From the NCBI GenBank assembly GCA_031460505.1, contig JAVKTT010000003.1:186001-250000 (forward strand): DNA of 64,000 bases, in the 5' to 3' direction. The notes below the pieces were generated by a model. The model worked only from the letters and a program-made list of their open reading frames with translations, was not told where the DNA came from and ran no database searches. The translations under genes were made by a program, and so were the position numbers. Position 1 is the stretch's first letter. Each line of letters begins with the position of its first letter. The stretch comes from JAAYTL01 sp031460505 (GTDB taxonomy: Bacteria > Bacillota > Clostridia > Tissierellales > Tissierellaceae). Of this stretch, positions 1 through 8,091 are shown in pieces.

Positions 1-1906
1 CATCTGCATCCTCAAACTCTAGTAAATATATATTTCCTAGAGTATTTAATGGTTCCTGGCCAAAGGCTCTAATAATGTACTTTACAGCTTCTTCCCTAGT
101 AACTATTGCTTCCATGTTTTTTTCTTCTTCTTCCAAAATACCTTCTCTAATAAACCTTTCATATAAATAGCTTATATCTTGATAGGAATATATATCCTTA
201 GTTTGACCAAGTAATTGAAGGAATTCTTTCTGATTTATATCTTGCTTTGGCTTAAATTCCTCTCCCTCAAACAAAGTAATGTATCTTTGTAATTTTTGAA
301 TCTGCTCCTTAGCAAAACTATTTTCAATATCTTTATATTCTTTTAAACCTGTTCTTTCCATCATCTCTTTTCTGCTGTCTATTACTTCTGCTTTTATAGC
401 ATCAACTACTAAATATTTATCTTTAAAATCATATACCAGCCTGACATTTTTACTTTCTTTTTCACTCTTATCAGTTTGATATTCTAATTTAAACTCTCTG
501 TCTTCTAGTAGTAGCTCTTTAGCCCTATCCTTTTCTACTATAATTTCTGGGGACTCAAACTCTGTATCAGTCCAGTTATAATTATATGATACTACATTAC
601 CAGTAACCTTACTTAAAGCTATCCTAAACCCTTCATTTTTAACCTTTATATCGTTTACTTTTCTTATAAATAGGAAAGTTGATATATTATTTACACCATA
701 AGCTAAATCAGCGCTTTCTTCGTCTAAATACTCTACTTCTTTATACTTTTCAGGATAATTACTTTTTATAACTTCTTTTGCCTTTTCAAGTAATTCCTTA
801 TTAGTAAACGTTGATTCCTCAGAATCTTCCCCTCGAGATCCAGGTTCCGAATAATTTAATATTTTCCCTGTATTAGCATTGATTCTAGCACTCACACCGC
901 TTCCGTGGTTTCCTGAATATTTCATGACCATTACTTCCCATATATATGTATCCTTTTCTTTATTACCCTTTAATTTATGATCCCTAACTTCATATCCTTC
1001 TCCCAGTTTAAATGTATCTAGTATACTTTCACTTGCTTCTTTCCTAGAGATTACTTTTTTAGAATCTACCAATTTATTTTCTTCTTCAATTGATAACCTT
1101 TCCATATTCTCGTTTGATAAAGAGCCATATACAGAATAGGTATATTTATATGAGGTAGTCACCATATCCTTACTTTTAGCATCTACTGTTTTATCTGTAT
1201 TTACAATGTTATATCCTAAAGATGACTTTACATCTTTATCTGTTTCTTTCACTTCATAGGCTAATTCTAGATCAATATTATTTTTATATATTTCCTTGGC
1301 TTCATCCTTTGAGATAATACCTTCTGTATCTGGAAACTCTAAATCCTCATTCCAATTAATATTAAAACTAGCTACTTCTCCAGTTTGATTATTAACATTA
1401 ATATATATATTGTTCTCATTAAATACTAAATCGTTTTCTACCATTACATAATTATAAGTATAGCCTCTCAAATTATCTCTACCATAGAGTTCATCTTCAT
1501 TCATAGCTTTGATTTTATCTAAAATATCAGGATATAATTTTTTAATAAAATCCCTAGCTGCCTTTTCCCCTTGTTCCCTAGTTGTTTTAGGAAATGTATA
1601 TAGAGCTGGTTGATGACTGCTATACTCACCTTCAGAATAACCTATTATCTTTCCTTCTTTATCAATAGTAACATTAATATAGCCCTTTTCACCTCTCCAA
1701 CCGTAGTTTATAACTTTGTTGTCGTCATAGTCATACTCATACTTATCAAAATCCGAATAATCCTGCCCTATTTCAAATAATGTCCTAAGCTTTTCAAGGT
1801 TATTGTCCAAATTACCCTCTTCTGCATATCCAATAGATGGCATAGATGTAATTAATAGTGTCAATACCAATCCAAGTATTATCGATTTTAACTTTATATT
1901 TTTCAC
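1..1906 (-). CDS. Secreted YcdB/YcdC-repeat protein with SLH-like end, partial (3' end outside window)
   Basis: An open frame of 635 codons runs without a stop to the window edge, so the C-terminus is missing. The start is a GTG at 1906, 7 bases after a GGGAGGGG ribosome binding site. Residues 1-29 form a signal peptide (basic MKNIKLK, hydrophobic core, cleavage near GYA-EE). About residues 30-530 look like repeated YcdB/YcdC (DUF4901, PepSY-like) units: the pattern of a KEAxE helix, a YxYxV strand and a 'NxxTGxVxSFxxxW' strand recurs at least twice. After about residue 545 the sequence resembles S-layer homology repeats (IQKLQRYITLFEG, REEAVKYIIRAFG, then FEDAD). The protein is probably exported and held at the cell wall; its substrate is unknown. 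Domain calls are from memory of family patterns. Confidence 0.8.
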   Translation of the reverse strand, partial: MKNIKLKSIILGLVLTLLITSMPSIGYAEEGNLDNNLEKLRTLFEIGQDYSDFDKYEYDYDDNKVINYGWRGEKGYINVTIDKEGKIIGYSEGEYSSHQPALYTFPKTTREQGEKAARDFIKKLYPDILDKIKAMNEDELYGRDNLRGYTYNYVMVENDLVFNENNIYINVNNQTGEVASFNINWNEDLEFPDTEGIISKDEAKEIYKNNIDLELAYEVKETDKDVKSSLGYNIVNTDKTVDAKSKDMVTTSYKYTYSVYGSLSNENMERLSIEEENKLVDSKKVISRKEASESILDTFKLGEGYEVRDHKLKGNKEKDTYIWEVMVMKYSGNHGSGVSARINANTGKILNYSEPGSRGEDSEESTFTNKELLEKAKEVIKSNYPEKYKEVEYLDEESADLAYGVNNISTFLFIRKVNDIKVKNEGFRIALSKVTGNVVSYNYNWTDTEFESPEIIVEKDRAKELLLEDREFKLEYQTDKSEKESKNVRLVYDFKDKYLVVDAIKAEVIDSRKEMMERTGLKEYKDIENSFAKEQIQKLQRYITLFEGEEFKPKQDINQKEFLQLLGQTKDIYSYQDISYLYERFIREGILEEEEKNMEAIVTREEAVKYIIRAFGQEPLNTLGNIYLLEFEDAD

Positions 1907-2052
1907 AATATCCCCTCCCTAGATTCAGTATATACTAAATTTATCTAATTTTCCATATAATTGGATAAATTATCAATAATCATATTAATTTGAATATATG
2001 GTAAGCTTAGATTAATCTTTGGGTAAAAAGTTTACGACCCATGAAATTATTA

Positions 2053-2113
2053 GAAGTTTAAAACTTCCACATTACCTCAAAAACAAACAAAACCCCTTGA
2101 AATCAAGAGGTTT
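2053..2113. terminator. Two small hairpins in the gap before the endonuclease remnant
   Basis: GAAGTTT-A-AAACTTC lies at 2053-2067. An 11-base stem with one mismatch lies at 2090-2113 (AAACCCCTTGA / TCAAGAGGTTT). The second resembles a terminator but has only a short T stretch, so the assignment is weak. The rest of 1907-2133 holds no gene that I can support. Confidence 0.35.
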
Positions 2114-2133
2114 ATATTGTATATATATTATGT

Positions 2134-2340
2134 ATGTTTCAAGAAGGTAGTATTATGCTCTCAAAATACCACAAATCTGAGTATCCATCACCATGTATTA
2201 GCATATCATCAACAGATTTAGAATTACTAGAATGGGCCAAAGATAAGATTGGTAGTGGAAAAATAAATAAAAAGAAAAACTACAATGAAGAACAGAAACA
2301 AGCCAAAGAGCAATTTTACATCGATTTCATGAAATTATAA
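2134..2340 (+). pseudogene. LAGLIDADG homing endonuclease remnant
   Basis: This 68-codon frame resembles the middle of LAGLIDADG_3-type endonucleases. The start (FQEGSIMLSKYHKSEYPSP) matches the block after the DGEGS motif, and ISSTDLELLEWAKDKIGSGK followed by INKKKNYN matches the next conserved helix and loop. The catalytic LAGLIDADG helix itself is missing or degenerate (FQEGS where xDGEGS is expected), and the frame stops where intact proteins continue for more than 50 residues. No ribosome binding site precedes the ATG. I read it as a decayed fragment beside the tmRNA 3' end, a frequent insertion site. The family match is by eye. Confidence 0.5.
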
Positions 2341-2369
2341 AAGGTCTAGTGAATTCACTAGACCTTTTA
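2338..2369. terminator. Bidirectional terminator between endonuclease remnant and tmRNA
   Basis: A perfect palindrome (AAAAGGTCTAGTGAA and its complement) is flanked by A4 and T4. On the minus strand it lies 13 bases past the tmRNA 3' end; on the plus strand it directly follows the remnant stop codon. Confidence 0.8.
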
Positions 2370-2381
2370 CTTCGATATGTA

Positions 2382-2731
2382 TGGTGGAGGCGGTGGGAAT
2401 CGAACCCACGTCCGAAAACACTTCCACAAGAGCTTCTCCGAGTGCAGTCAGTAATTTAACATTCCCTCCACTCATCTCCTACTGACAGGATATGAGCTTT
2501 AGTAGCTTCATAGATTCCGTTCTTAGCTCAAAGCTTTGCTAAGCGCGGTGCCCTGCTAGGTTGACGTCTTTTCTAAAGCCGCAGGATACTTAAGAAAGAC
2601 GGACAGCTTTAACTAAGCTGCAAATGCGTAATTATTATTGTCGTTTATTGTTTGTGCCACTTTTTACGTTGTTTGGCGACAACGACTCGCTACTCCTGAT
2701 TCCGCATCCCCGTCGAAACCAGTGCGCCCCC
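2382..2731 (-). ncRNA. ssrA: Transfer-messenger RNA (tmRNA)
   Basis: The tRNA-like ends are clear. The 5' end GGGGGCGCACUGGUUUCGACGG pairs GGGGGCG with CGCCUCC, and the 3' end has the T-arm GGUUCGAUUCC and an encoded CCA at 2384-2382. The mRNA-like part gives the tag (A)QTINDNNNYAFAA: resume codon GCA, then CAA ACA ATA AAC GAC AAT AAT AAT TAC GCA TTT GCA GCT, stop TAG. The hydrophobic YAFAA end suits ClpXP/FtsH degradation. tmRNA works with SmpB (encoded at 5363-5827) to rescue stalled ribosomes, and rnr next to it degrades the faulty message. The 350-nt length is typical of one-piece tmRNA. Confidence 0.97.
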
Positions 2732-2762
2732 ATAAATTAAAATTACAGATTCCGCATCATTA

Positions 2763-2791
2763 ATTATATCAAAATCATGAGATTATGTCAA
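2763..2791 (-). promoter_or_regulatory. Sigma-A promoter of ssrA
   Basis: TTGACA (2791-2786), a 17-base spacer and TATAAT (2768-2763): a perfect consensus about 30 bases before the mature tmRNA 5' end. Confidence 0.9.
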
Positions 2792-2834
2792 TTGTACTGC
2801 TTGTATGTGGACAAGTAGTTTATGGAAAAATAAT

Positions 2835-2858
2835 AGCTCTAGAACCTAAACTAGAGCT
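2835..2858 (-). terminator. Terminator of the DUF969-DUF979-pcp operon
   Basis: AGCTCTAG / CTAGAGCT stem with an 8-base loop, followed on the minus strand by ATTATTTTT, 8 bases after the pcp stop. Confidence 0.8.
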
Positions 2859-2866
2859 AACTTAAT

Positions 2867-3511
2867 CTAATGAGTTTTACCACCAATTGCTGAAATATCC
2901 TCTTTATTTTCTACTATTGCTTTAACCGCTAACTCTAATCCCCTAGCTATATCATTCGTAGCCATATATGGTGACGGACTAGGCCTATTTACCACTTGCT
3001 CCGGTGTGAAAGGCACATGGATAAATCCAGCCCTAATGTTTTTATTATTTTTTGCTATATGATATAGAACTCCATACATTATGTGATTACATACAAAGGT
3101 TCCTGCCGTATTGGAAACAGATGCTGGTAATCCACCTTCTCTTATTTCCTTAACCATAGCCTTTATTGGTAATGTAGCGAAGTATGCTGATTCACCATCT
3201 TCATAAATAGGTTCATCTATTGGTTGATTTCCTTCATTATCTTTAATACGAGCATCATCCATATTAATAGCTACTCTTTCTGGACTTAAATCAAATCTTC
3301 CTCCAGCCTGGCCTACACATAAAACTGCATCTGGATTTTCTTTTTCAATTGCTTCCACTGTCTTTTCAATTGATTTTCTAAAAACTGTAGGTATCATTAA
3401 CTTAACGATTTTTGCACCGCTAATTTCATCTTTCATAATTTTTACTGCTTCTAAAGCAGGGTTAATCTTATCTCCTCCAAAAGGATCAAAGGCTGTTATT
3501 AAAATTTTCAT
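2867..3511 (-). CDS. pcp: Pyroglutamyl-peptidase I (pyrrolidone-carboxylate peptidase)
   Basis: A 214-residue protein of the usual family length (peptidase family C15). It removes N-terminal pyroglutamate from peptides in the cytoplasm. The catalytic cysteine lies in NTAGTFVCNHIMYG and the catalytic histidine in GFIHVPFTPEQ; the N-terminal MKILITAFDPFGG is a family signature. The ATG follows GGAGG with a 7-base gap. It is the last gene of a three-gene unit with the DUF969 and DUF979 membrane proteins, only 17 bases after the latter. This arrangement recurs in Firmicutes and suggests the pair handles the product or a related amino acid; that link is inference. Confidence 0.95.
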   Translation of the reverse strand: MKILITAFDPFGGDKINPALEAVKIMKDEISGAKIVKLMIPTVFRKSIEKTVEAIEKENPDAVLCVGQAGGRFDLSPERVAINMDDARIKDNEGNQPIDEPIYEDGESAYFATLPIKAMVKEIREGGLPASVSNTAGTFVCNHIMYGVLYHIAKNNKNIRAGFIHVPFTPEQVVNRPSPSPYMATNDIARGLELAVKAIVENKEDISAIGGKTH

Positions 3512-3528
3512 TTAATACCTCCATATAT

Positions 3529-4458
3529 TTAAAATGCAAAGAAGTACATTAATAAGATGTGAACAATAAGCATTGTTATGGCAAATGGAGCTTGAGATTT
3601 TATAATTGAATATTTATCTCTAGTCTCAAGTAATGCTGCTGGCATTATATTAAAGTTTGCTGCCATAGGTGTAAGTAAAGTTCCACAGTATCCAGCTGTA
3701 AGTCCTAAGGCACCTACTATTACAGGATTTGCGCCTTGGGCAATTACAAATGGAATTCCTATGCCCACTGTTATAACTGAGAATGCCGCGAAACCATTCC
3801 CCATTATTATCGTAAATAGGGCCATTCCAACACAATATGCTACTACTCCTATTAACCTACTTCCTTCAGGTACTATTGCAGAAACACCATTTGCAATTAC
3901 TGCTCCAACTCCTGCTGCAGTAAATAGAGCTCCTAATGCAGCTAATAATTGGGGCAAAATACCTATTGGTCCTACATTCATCATAAGTCTACTTCCATCC
4001 CTTGATGCATACTTAGCTGGAGCCTTAGTTATGATAAATACAATAACTAGAGCAATTGCAGCAGATATTCCTATTGCATGGTTTGTGCTTAAACCTAGTG
4101 CTGCTAATATATATGCTACTACTACAGCTACTAAAGCAAGAGATAAAGCTGGGATAAATATCTTGTATCCTAATTTATTTGCACTTTCTCTTGTAAACTC
4201 AGGGTCTGGTTCATCAATCTTTGCAGGATTAACCTTATTCATTGCAGTTAAAGATGCTATGATTAATATGCAAACACCTGTTATCCATTTTGGCATATAA
4301 GGCCCTAATATAAAAGTAAAGGCTAAAATGAACCAAAATAATGCTGTAGGAATTCGGGTTTCTAATGTCTTATCTCTTAAGGCATACATTCCACAAAGAA
4401 TAAATACAAGTCCTATTAAAGAGAAAAATATTTCTCCTATTAGAGTATTTATATCCAA
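3529..4458 (-). CDS. DUF979 family membrane protein
   Basis: A 309-residue integral membrane protein with about nine hydrophobic helices and no signal sequence. It matches the DUF979 family, usually found with DUF969 and pyroglutamyl peptidase. Glycine-rich re-entrant-like stretches (MGNGFAAFSVITVGIGIPF and LGLTAGYCGTLLTPMAANFN) resemble those of anion and carboxylate transporters of the IT superfamily, so transport of pyroglutamate or another small carboxylate is a fair guess. The start is a TTG at 4458 after GAGGTG with a 6-base gap; no better ATG exists nearby. It lies 22 bases after the DUF969 gene. Confidence 0.85.
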   Translation of the reverse strand: MDINTLIGEIFFSLIGLVFILCGMYALRDKTLETRIPTALFWFILAFTFILGPYMPKWITGVCILIIASLTAMNKVNPAKIDEPDPEFTRESANKLGYKIFIPALSLALVAVVVAYILAALGLSTNHAIGISAAIALVIVFIITKAPAKYASRDGSRLMMNVGPIGILPQLLAALGALFTAAGVGAVIANGVSAIVPEGSRLIGVVAYCVGMALFTIIMGNGFAAFSVITVGIGIPFVIAQGANPVIVGALGLTAGYCGTLLTPMAANFNIMPAALLETRDKYSIIKSQAPFAITMLIVHILLMYFFAF

Positions 4459-4480
4459 TTATATCACCTCTCCACCATTA

Positions 4481-5158
4481 CTATTTAGATTCTTTTAATC
4501 TATTGGCTATCTTCTTATCTAACATCCTATTTTTGATGAATCCTAATATTACAGATATAACTGCAACAGGTATTGACCACAATGCTATATCTAGAGCAGT
4601 AACTTCATAGCCTTGCTCTACCAAAGTACTTGTAATCAATAATGTTCCTGAAGCTCCCATAAATACATTTTGGGCAAAGAAGTTTCCGAAGTTCTCTGAG
4701 GCTGCTGCAGCTCCTTTTATTTCATCCTGAACTTCATCGTCTAAATTCCCATATCTAGATACTGCTGCAGCTTGAGCCATTGGATTGATAAGAGGTCTTA
4801 TAAATTGTGGATGCCCACCTAACCTTACTGAAAACGCAGCTGCCACAGCTCTTATAGAATGATAAATGCTTAATACATTTCCAGTAGTAGCACCTTTAAT
4901 ACCACCTATGAAATCAACGGCTTTATCTTTTAATCCGTATCTTTCACAGATTCCTATGACAGGTAAAGTCAATACAAATAAGGTAGCTAATCTTTGAGTG
5001 ATAAAGGATTCACCCAGTACATTCAAAATTTCTAGTGGAGTCATGCCTGCAACAAGTCCAGTAACAATTCCTGCTACTACAACAGTAGCAATGGTATCTT
5101 TTTTCAGGGTAAACCCAATAACAACTACTAAAACTCCAATTAATCTTAAGGCTTCCAT
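4481..5158 (-). CDS. DUF969 family membrane protein
   Basis: A 225-residue membrane protein, the partner of DUF979. Features seen are several hydrophobic helices, the stretch RAVAAAFSVRLGGHPQFIRP and an AAASENFGNFFAQNVFMG segment that resembles a transporter core. I chose the ATG at 5158, 7 bases after AGGTG, over an in-frame GTG two codons earlier. As first gene of the pcp operon it probably forms a two-subunit transporter with DUF979; the substrate is unproven, with pyroglutamate or amino-acid derivatives the natural guess from the neighbour. Confidence 0.85.
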   Translation of the reverse strand: MEALRLIGVLVVVIGFTLKKDTIATVVVAGIVTGLVAGMTPLEILNVLGESFITQRLATLFVLTLPVIGICERYGLKDKAVDFIGGIKGATTGNVLSIYHSIRAVAAAFSVRLGGHPQFIRPLINPMAQAAAVSRYGNLDDEVQDEIKGAAAASENFGNFFAQNVFMGASGTLLITSTLVEQGYEVTALDIALWSIPVAVISVILGFIKNRMLDKKIANRLKESK

Positions 5159-5283
5159 ATACACACACCTCTGTATAAAAGATATTTTATTTTACTTTTA
5201 TATGTTTCCCTATATCATTAAAACTATTTACTATATAACCAAAATTTACATATATTTTTCTAATGAAGTAGAATGGCATTGTA

Positions 5284-5315
5284 AAAACCCTTGGTTCAAT
5301 GGAACCAAAGGTTTT
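5284..5315 (-). terminator. Terminator downstream of smpB
   Basis: AAAACC-TTGGTTC pairs with GAACCAA-GGTTTT across a 4-base loop with one mismatch. On the minus strand it ends in GGGTTTTTAC. A second short hairpin (TAGGT / ACCTA, near 5330-5343) lies between it and the smpB stop. Confidence 0.65.
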
Positions 5316-5362
5316 CGGGTCGAAACCATAGGTAAACACCTACAGTGTATAATTATTAGTTT

Positions 5363-5827
5363 TTAGATATATTTCTCTGATGCATGTTGTTTCATTCGTC
5401 TTTCCGCATCTTTCTTCGCTATATCTTCTCTTTTATCATAAAGTTTCTTACCACGTGCTACAGCCAATTCTAATTTAACTTTTCCATCCTTTAAATATAC
5501 AGATAATGGTACAAGAGTTAAACCCTTTAGGGTAAGTTCTTGATTAAGTTTTCGAATTTCTCTTTTATGGAGTAATAATTTTCTTTTTCTAACAGGATCA
5601 ACATTATAGATATTTCCCTGCTCATAGGGACTAATATGCATATTATTTAGATATACTTCTCCCTTTTCTACACTTGCATGGCTATCCTTTAGATTAAGTT
5701 TACCTTGTCTTATGGATTTAACTTCTGTACCTTTTAATACTATTCCTACTTCAATAGTATCTTCAACAAAAAAATCATGTCTAGCCTTTCTATTGCTTGC
5801 TAAAATTTTTATTCCGCCCTTTTTCAT
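5363..5827 (-). CDS. smpB: SsrA-binding protein SmpB
   Basis: A 154-residue protein of normal SmpB length. It binds the tRNA-like domain of tmRNA and brings it to stalled ribosomes. The OB-fold core shows RKARHDFFVEDTIEVGIVL, GTEVKSIRQGKLNLKDSHA and the C-terminal GKKLYDKREDIAKKDAERR, which becomes the helix placed in the mRNA channel. ATG start with AAAGGTGA 5 bases upstream. It is 60 bases after rnr and about 2.6 kb from ssrA on the same strand; rnr-smpB-ssrA is a conserved functional cluster. Here the pcp operon sits between smpB and ssrA. Confidence 0.97.
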   Translation of the reverse strand: MKKGGIKILASNRKARHDFFVEDTIEVGIVLKGTEVKSIRQGKLNLKDSHASVEKGEVYLNNMHISPYEQGNIYNVDPVRKRKLLLHKREIRKLNQELTLKGLTLVPLSVYLKDGKVKLELAVARGKKLYDKREDIAKKDAERRMKQHASEKYI

Positions 5828-5887
5828 ATTACATCACCTTTAAAGTATTTTGAATTAAGTCTAGCAAATAAATATATCGGTGTCAAT

Positions 5888-7999
5888 CTAGTCAATTAAA
5901 GCAAAATCAATATTCCTTCTTAATGGATCTGCTCCTACTACCTCTATATTTACGGTGTCACCTAATTGATAAATTCTCTTTGTTCTTTCACCAATTATAT
6001 AATAATTCTCTTCATCAAAATTGTAATAGTCATCTAGCATATTGCTAAAATGAATTAAGCCTTCTATTGTGTTTTCTAATTGAACAAATATACCAAAGCT
6101 AGTCAATGAGGATATAATTCCCTCATACTTTTCACCAATTTTATCACTCATATATTGGGCCTTTTTCATATCTTCAACTTCTCTTTCAGCTTCTTCTGCT
6201 CTTCTTTCGGTCATGGAAGTATGATCAGCTATTTCTGGTAGTTTACCTTCTAACATACCTTGTTTGTCTATTGATAGCTTACCATTTAGATTGTCCTTGA
6301 TAATTCTATGAATTACTAAATCAGGGTATCTTCTAATCGGTGCTGTGAAGTGAGAATAGTATTTAGCTGCTAAACCAAAGTGAATATCAGGTTCACTACT
6401 GTATTTTGCTTTTTTAAGTGACCTTAACAGTAATGTACTAATTACTGTTTCTTCCTTTTTACCTTTTATTTCTTTAGTTAGTAATTGTAATTCTTTTGGA
6501 TGGATTTCTTTACCCTTTAATACATATCCAAAATTGTGTATAAACTTCCCAAAGTCACTAAGTTTCTCCTGTGAAGGCTCTTCGTGAATTCTGTATAAGA
6601 AAGGTATCTCAGCCCAGAAATACTCTTCTGCTACAGTTTCATTTGCAACTAACATAAACTCTTCAATCATTCTATTGGCAATCCTTCTATCCATCTTCTT
6701 TATTTCAACAGGAATACCATTATCATCTAATATAATCATAGTTTCAGGGAAGTCAAAATCTATACTGCCTCTATTGTCTCTTTTTTCGTTTAAAATCTTA
6801 GCTAATTCTTGCATATCTTTTAGCTCAGTTAATACATCTTGGAGCTTTTCTTTAGCAACTTCATCATCATTTTCTAAGAAATCCGAAACATCATCGTAGA
6901 TTAGTCTAGCTTTACTATTGATGACAGCTTCTATTATCCTATGTCCTACTACATTACCGTTTTTATTGATTTCCATAATTACAGAAAGAGTTAATCTGTC
7001 TTGATTTGGGTTTAGGGAACATATACCATTGGATAATTCCTTAGGTAACATAGGAACTACTCTATCTATAAGGTACACAGAATTTCCCCTATTATAAGCT
7101 TCCTTATCTATAGGTGAATTTTCTCTGACATAGTGGGCCACATCTGCTATATGAACTCCTAGGCTATAATTTCCATTCTCAAGGACTTCTATTGAGATAG
7201 CATCATCTAGGTCCTTTGCATCAGCACCATCTATTGTAAAGGTCTTTAAATGCCTTAAATCAGTTCGTATTTCCATATCCTTAGTCGATACTGTTTGTTC
7301 TATGTTTGAAGCTATATCTATTATTCTATCTGGAAATTCTTCAGGTAATTTAAATTGCCTAATAATAGATAATATATCTGTACCTTTATCACCTAAATAT
7401 CCTAATACTTCTACAACTTTTCCTTCAGGATTTCGTCTTGGTTCTGGCCATCTAGTAATCTCAACTACAACTTTATGTCCATTTTTTGCTTCTCCGATGG
7501 ATCCCTTTGGTATAAACACATCAAACGCAATTTTTTGGTCATCAGGTATTAGAAAACCAAAACTCTTATTTTCTTCAAATGTACCAACGATAAATTGATT
7601 TTCCCTATCTAAAATCCTAATTATTTCTCCTTCGTCTCTTCTGCCAGTAGCTGACTTTTTAAGTATATTTGCTACAACCCTATCTCCATGCATTGCACCA
7701 GCCATGTTTTCCGCCGGTATAAATATATCTTCTCTTGTCTTATCATCAGGCATGACAAAACCATAGCCCCTATCATGTCCCTGTAATTTACCAACGATTA
7801 AGTAATCATTATTTATTGGAGCATATCTTTCATTTGCAGTTTTAATTAAGAGTCCTTCCTTCTCTAAATTGTCTAGAATTTTATAGAACTCTTTCTTTGA
7901 ACTTAGATCAATGTCAAATGTAGTTAAGATTTCTTCTTTTATCATTGGTTTATAATCTTTTGAATTTACAAATTCTAATATTTTCTCTCTTATGGTCAT
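5888..7999 (-). CDS. rnr: Ribonuclease R
   Basis: A 703-residue 3'-5' exoribonuclease of the RNB (RNase II) family. In order: an N-terminal winged helix (residues 1-60), two cold-shock domains (about 65-220), the RNB catalytic domain with the metal-binding motif DGADAKDLDDAI near 255-270 and RRYPDLVIHRII, and a C-terminal S1 domain (about 620-700; YEGIISSLTSFGIFVQLEN). It degrades structured RNA and non-stop messages after tmRNA action. ATG start with AGGAGG. The tail after S1 is short, without the long basic extension of the E. coli enzyme. Confidence 0.96.
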   Translation of the reverse strand: MTIREKILEFVNSKDYKPMIKEEILTTFDIDLSSKKEFYKILDNLEKEGLLIKTANERYAPINNDYLIVGKLQGHDRGYGFVMPDDKTREDIFIPAENMAGAMHGDRVVANILKKSATGRRDEGEIIRILDRENQFIVGTFEENKSFGFLIPDDQKIAFDVFIPKGSIGEAKNGHKVVVEITRWPEPRRNPEGKVVEVLGYLGDKGTDILSIIRQFKLPEEFPDRIIDIASNIEQTVSTKDMEIRTDLRHLKTFTIDGADAKDLDDAISIEVLENGNYSLGVHIADVAHYVRENSPIDKEAYNRGNSVYLIDRVVPMLPKELSNGICSLNPNQDRLTLSVIMEINKNGNVVGHRIIEAVINSKARLIYDDVSDFLENDDEVAKEKLQDVLTELKDMQELAKILNEKRDNRGSIDFDFPETMIILDDNGIPVEIKKMDRRIANRMIEEFMLVANETVAEEYFWAEIPFLYRIHEEPSQEKLSDFGKFIHNFGYVLKGKEIHPKELQLLTKEIKGKKEETVISTLLLRSLKKAKYSSEPDIHFGLAAKYYSHFTAPIRRYPDLVIHRIIKDNLNGKLSIDKQGMLEGKLPEIADHTSMTERRAEEAEREVEDMKKAQYMSDKIGEKYEGIISSLTSFGIFVQLENTIEGLIHFSNMLDDYYNFDEENYYIIGERTKRIYQLGDTVNIEVVGADPLRRNIDFALID

Positions 8000-8065
8000 T
8001 TTATATCCTCCTATTATGAGGTAAATTTTTACTCTCTTAACATAGTATTTACCCGAACAAAGAAA

Positions 8066-8091
8066 AATAATGTAAGATATCTTACATTATT
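8066..8091 (-). terminator. Terminator overlapping the ddl stop codon
   Basis: A perfect 26-base palindrome (AATAATGTAAGAT and its complement) followed on the minus strand by TTTTTCTTTG. The TAA stop of the ddl-like gene is inside the right arm. Confidence 0.75.

Noticed and set aside
2382..2420. A tRNA gene (T-arm-like GGTTCGATTCC and CCA)
   Set aside because: It is the 3' half of tmRNA; the 5' half lies 330 bases away with a tag-coding part between.
3761..4300. Long plus-strand open frame of 179 codons
   Set aside because: It is the antisense of the DUF979 gene, lacks a ribosome binding site, and its composition follows the real gene's codon pattern.
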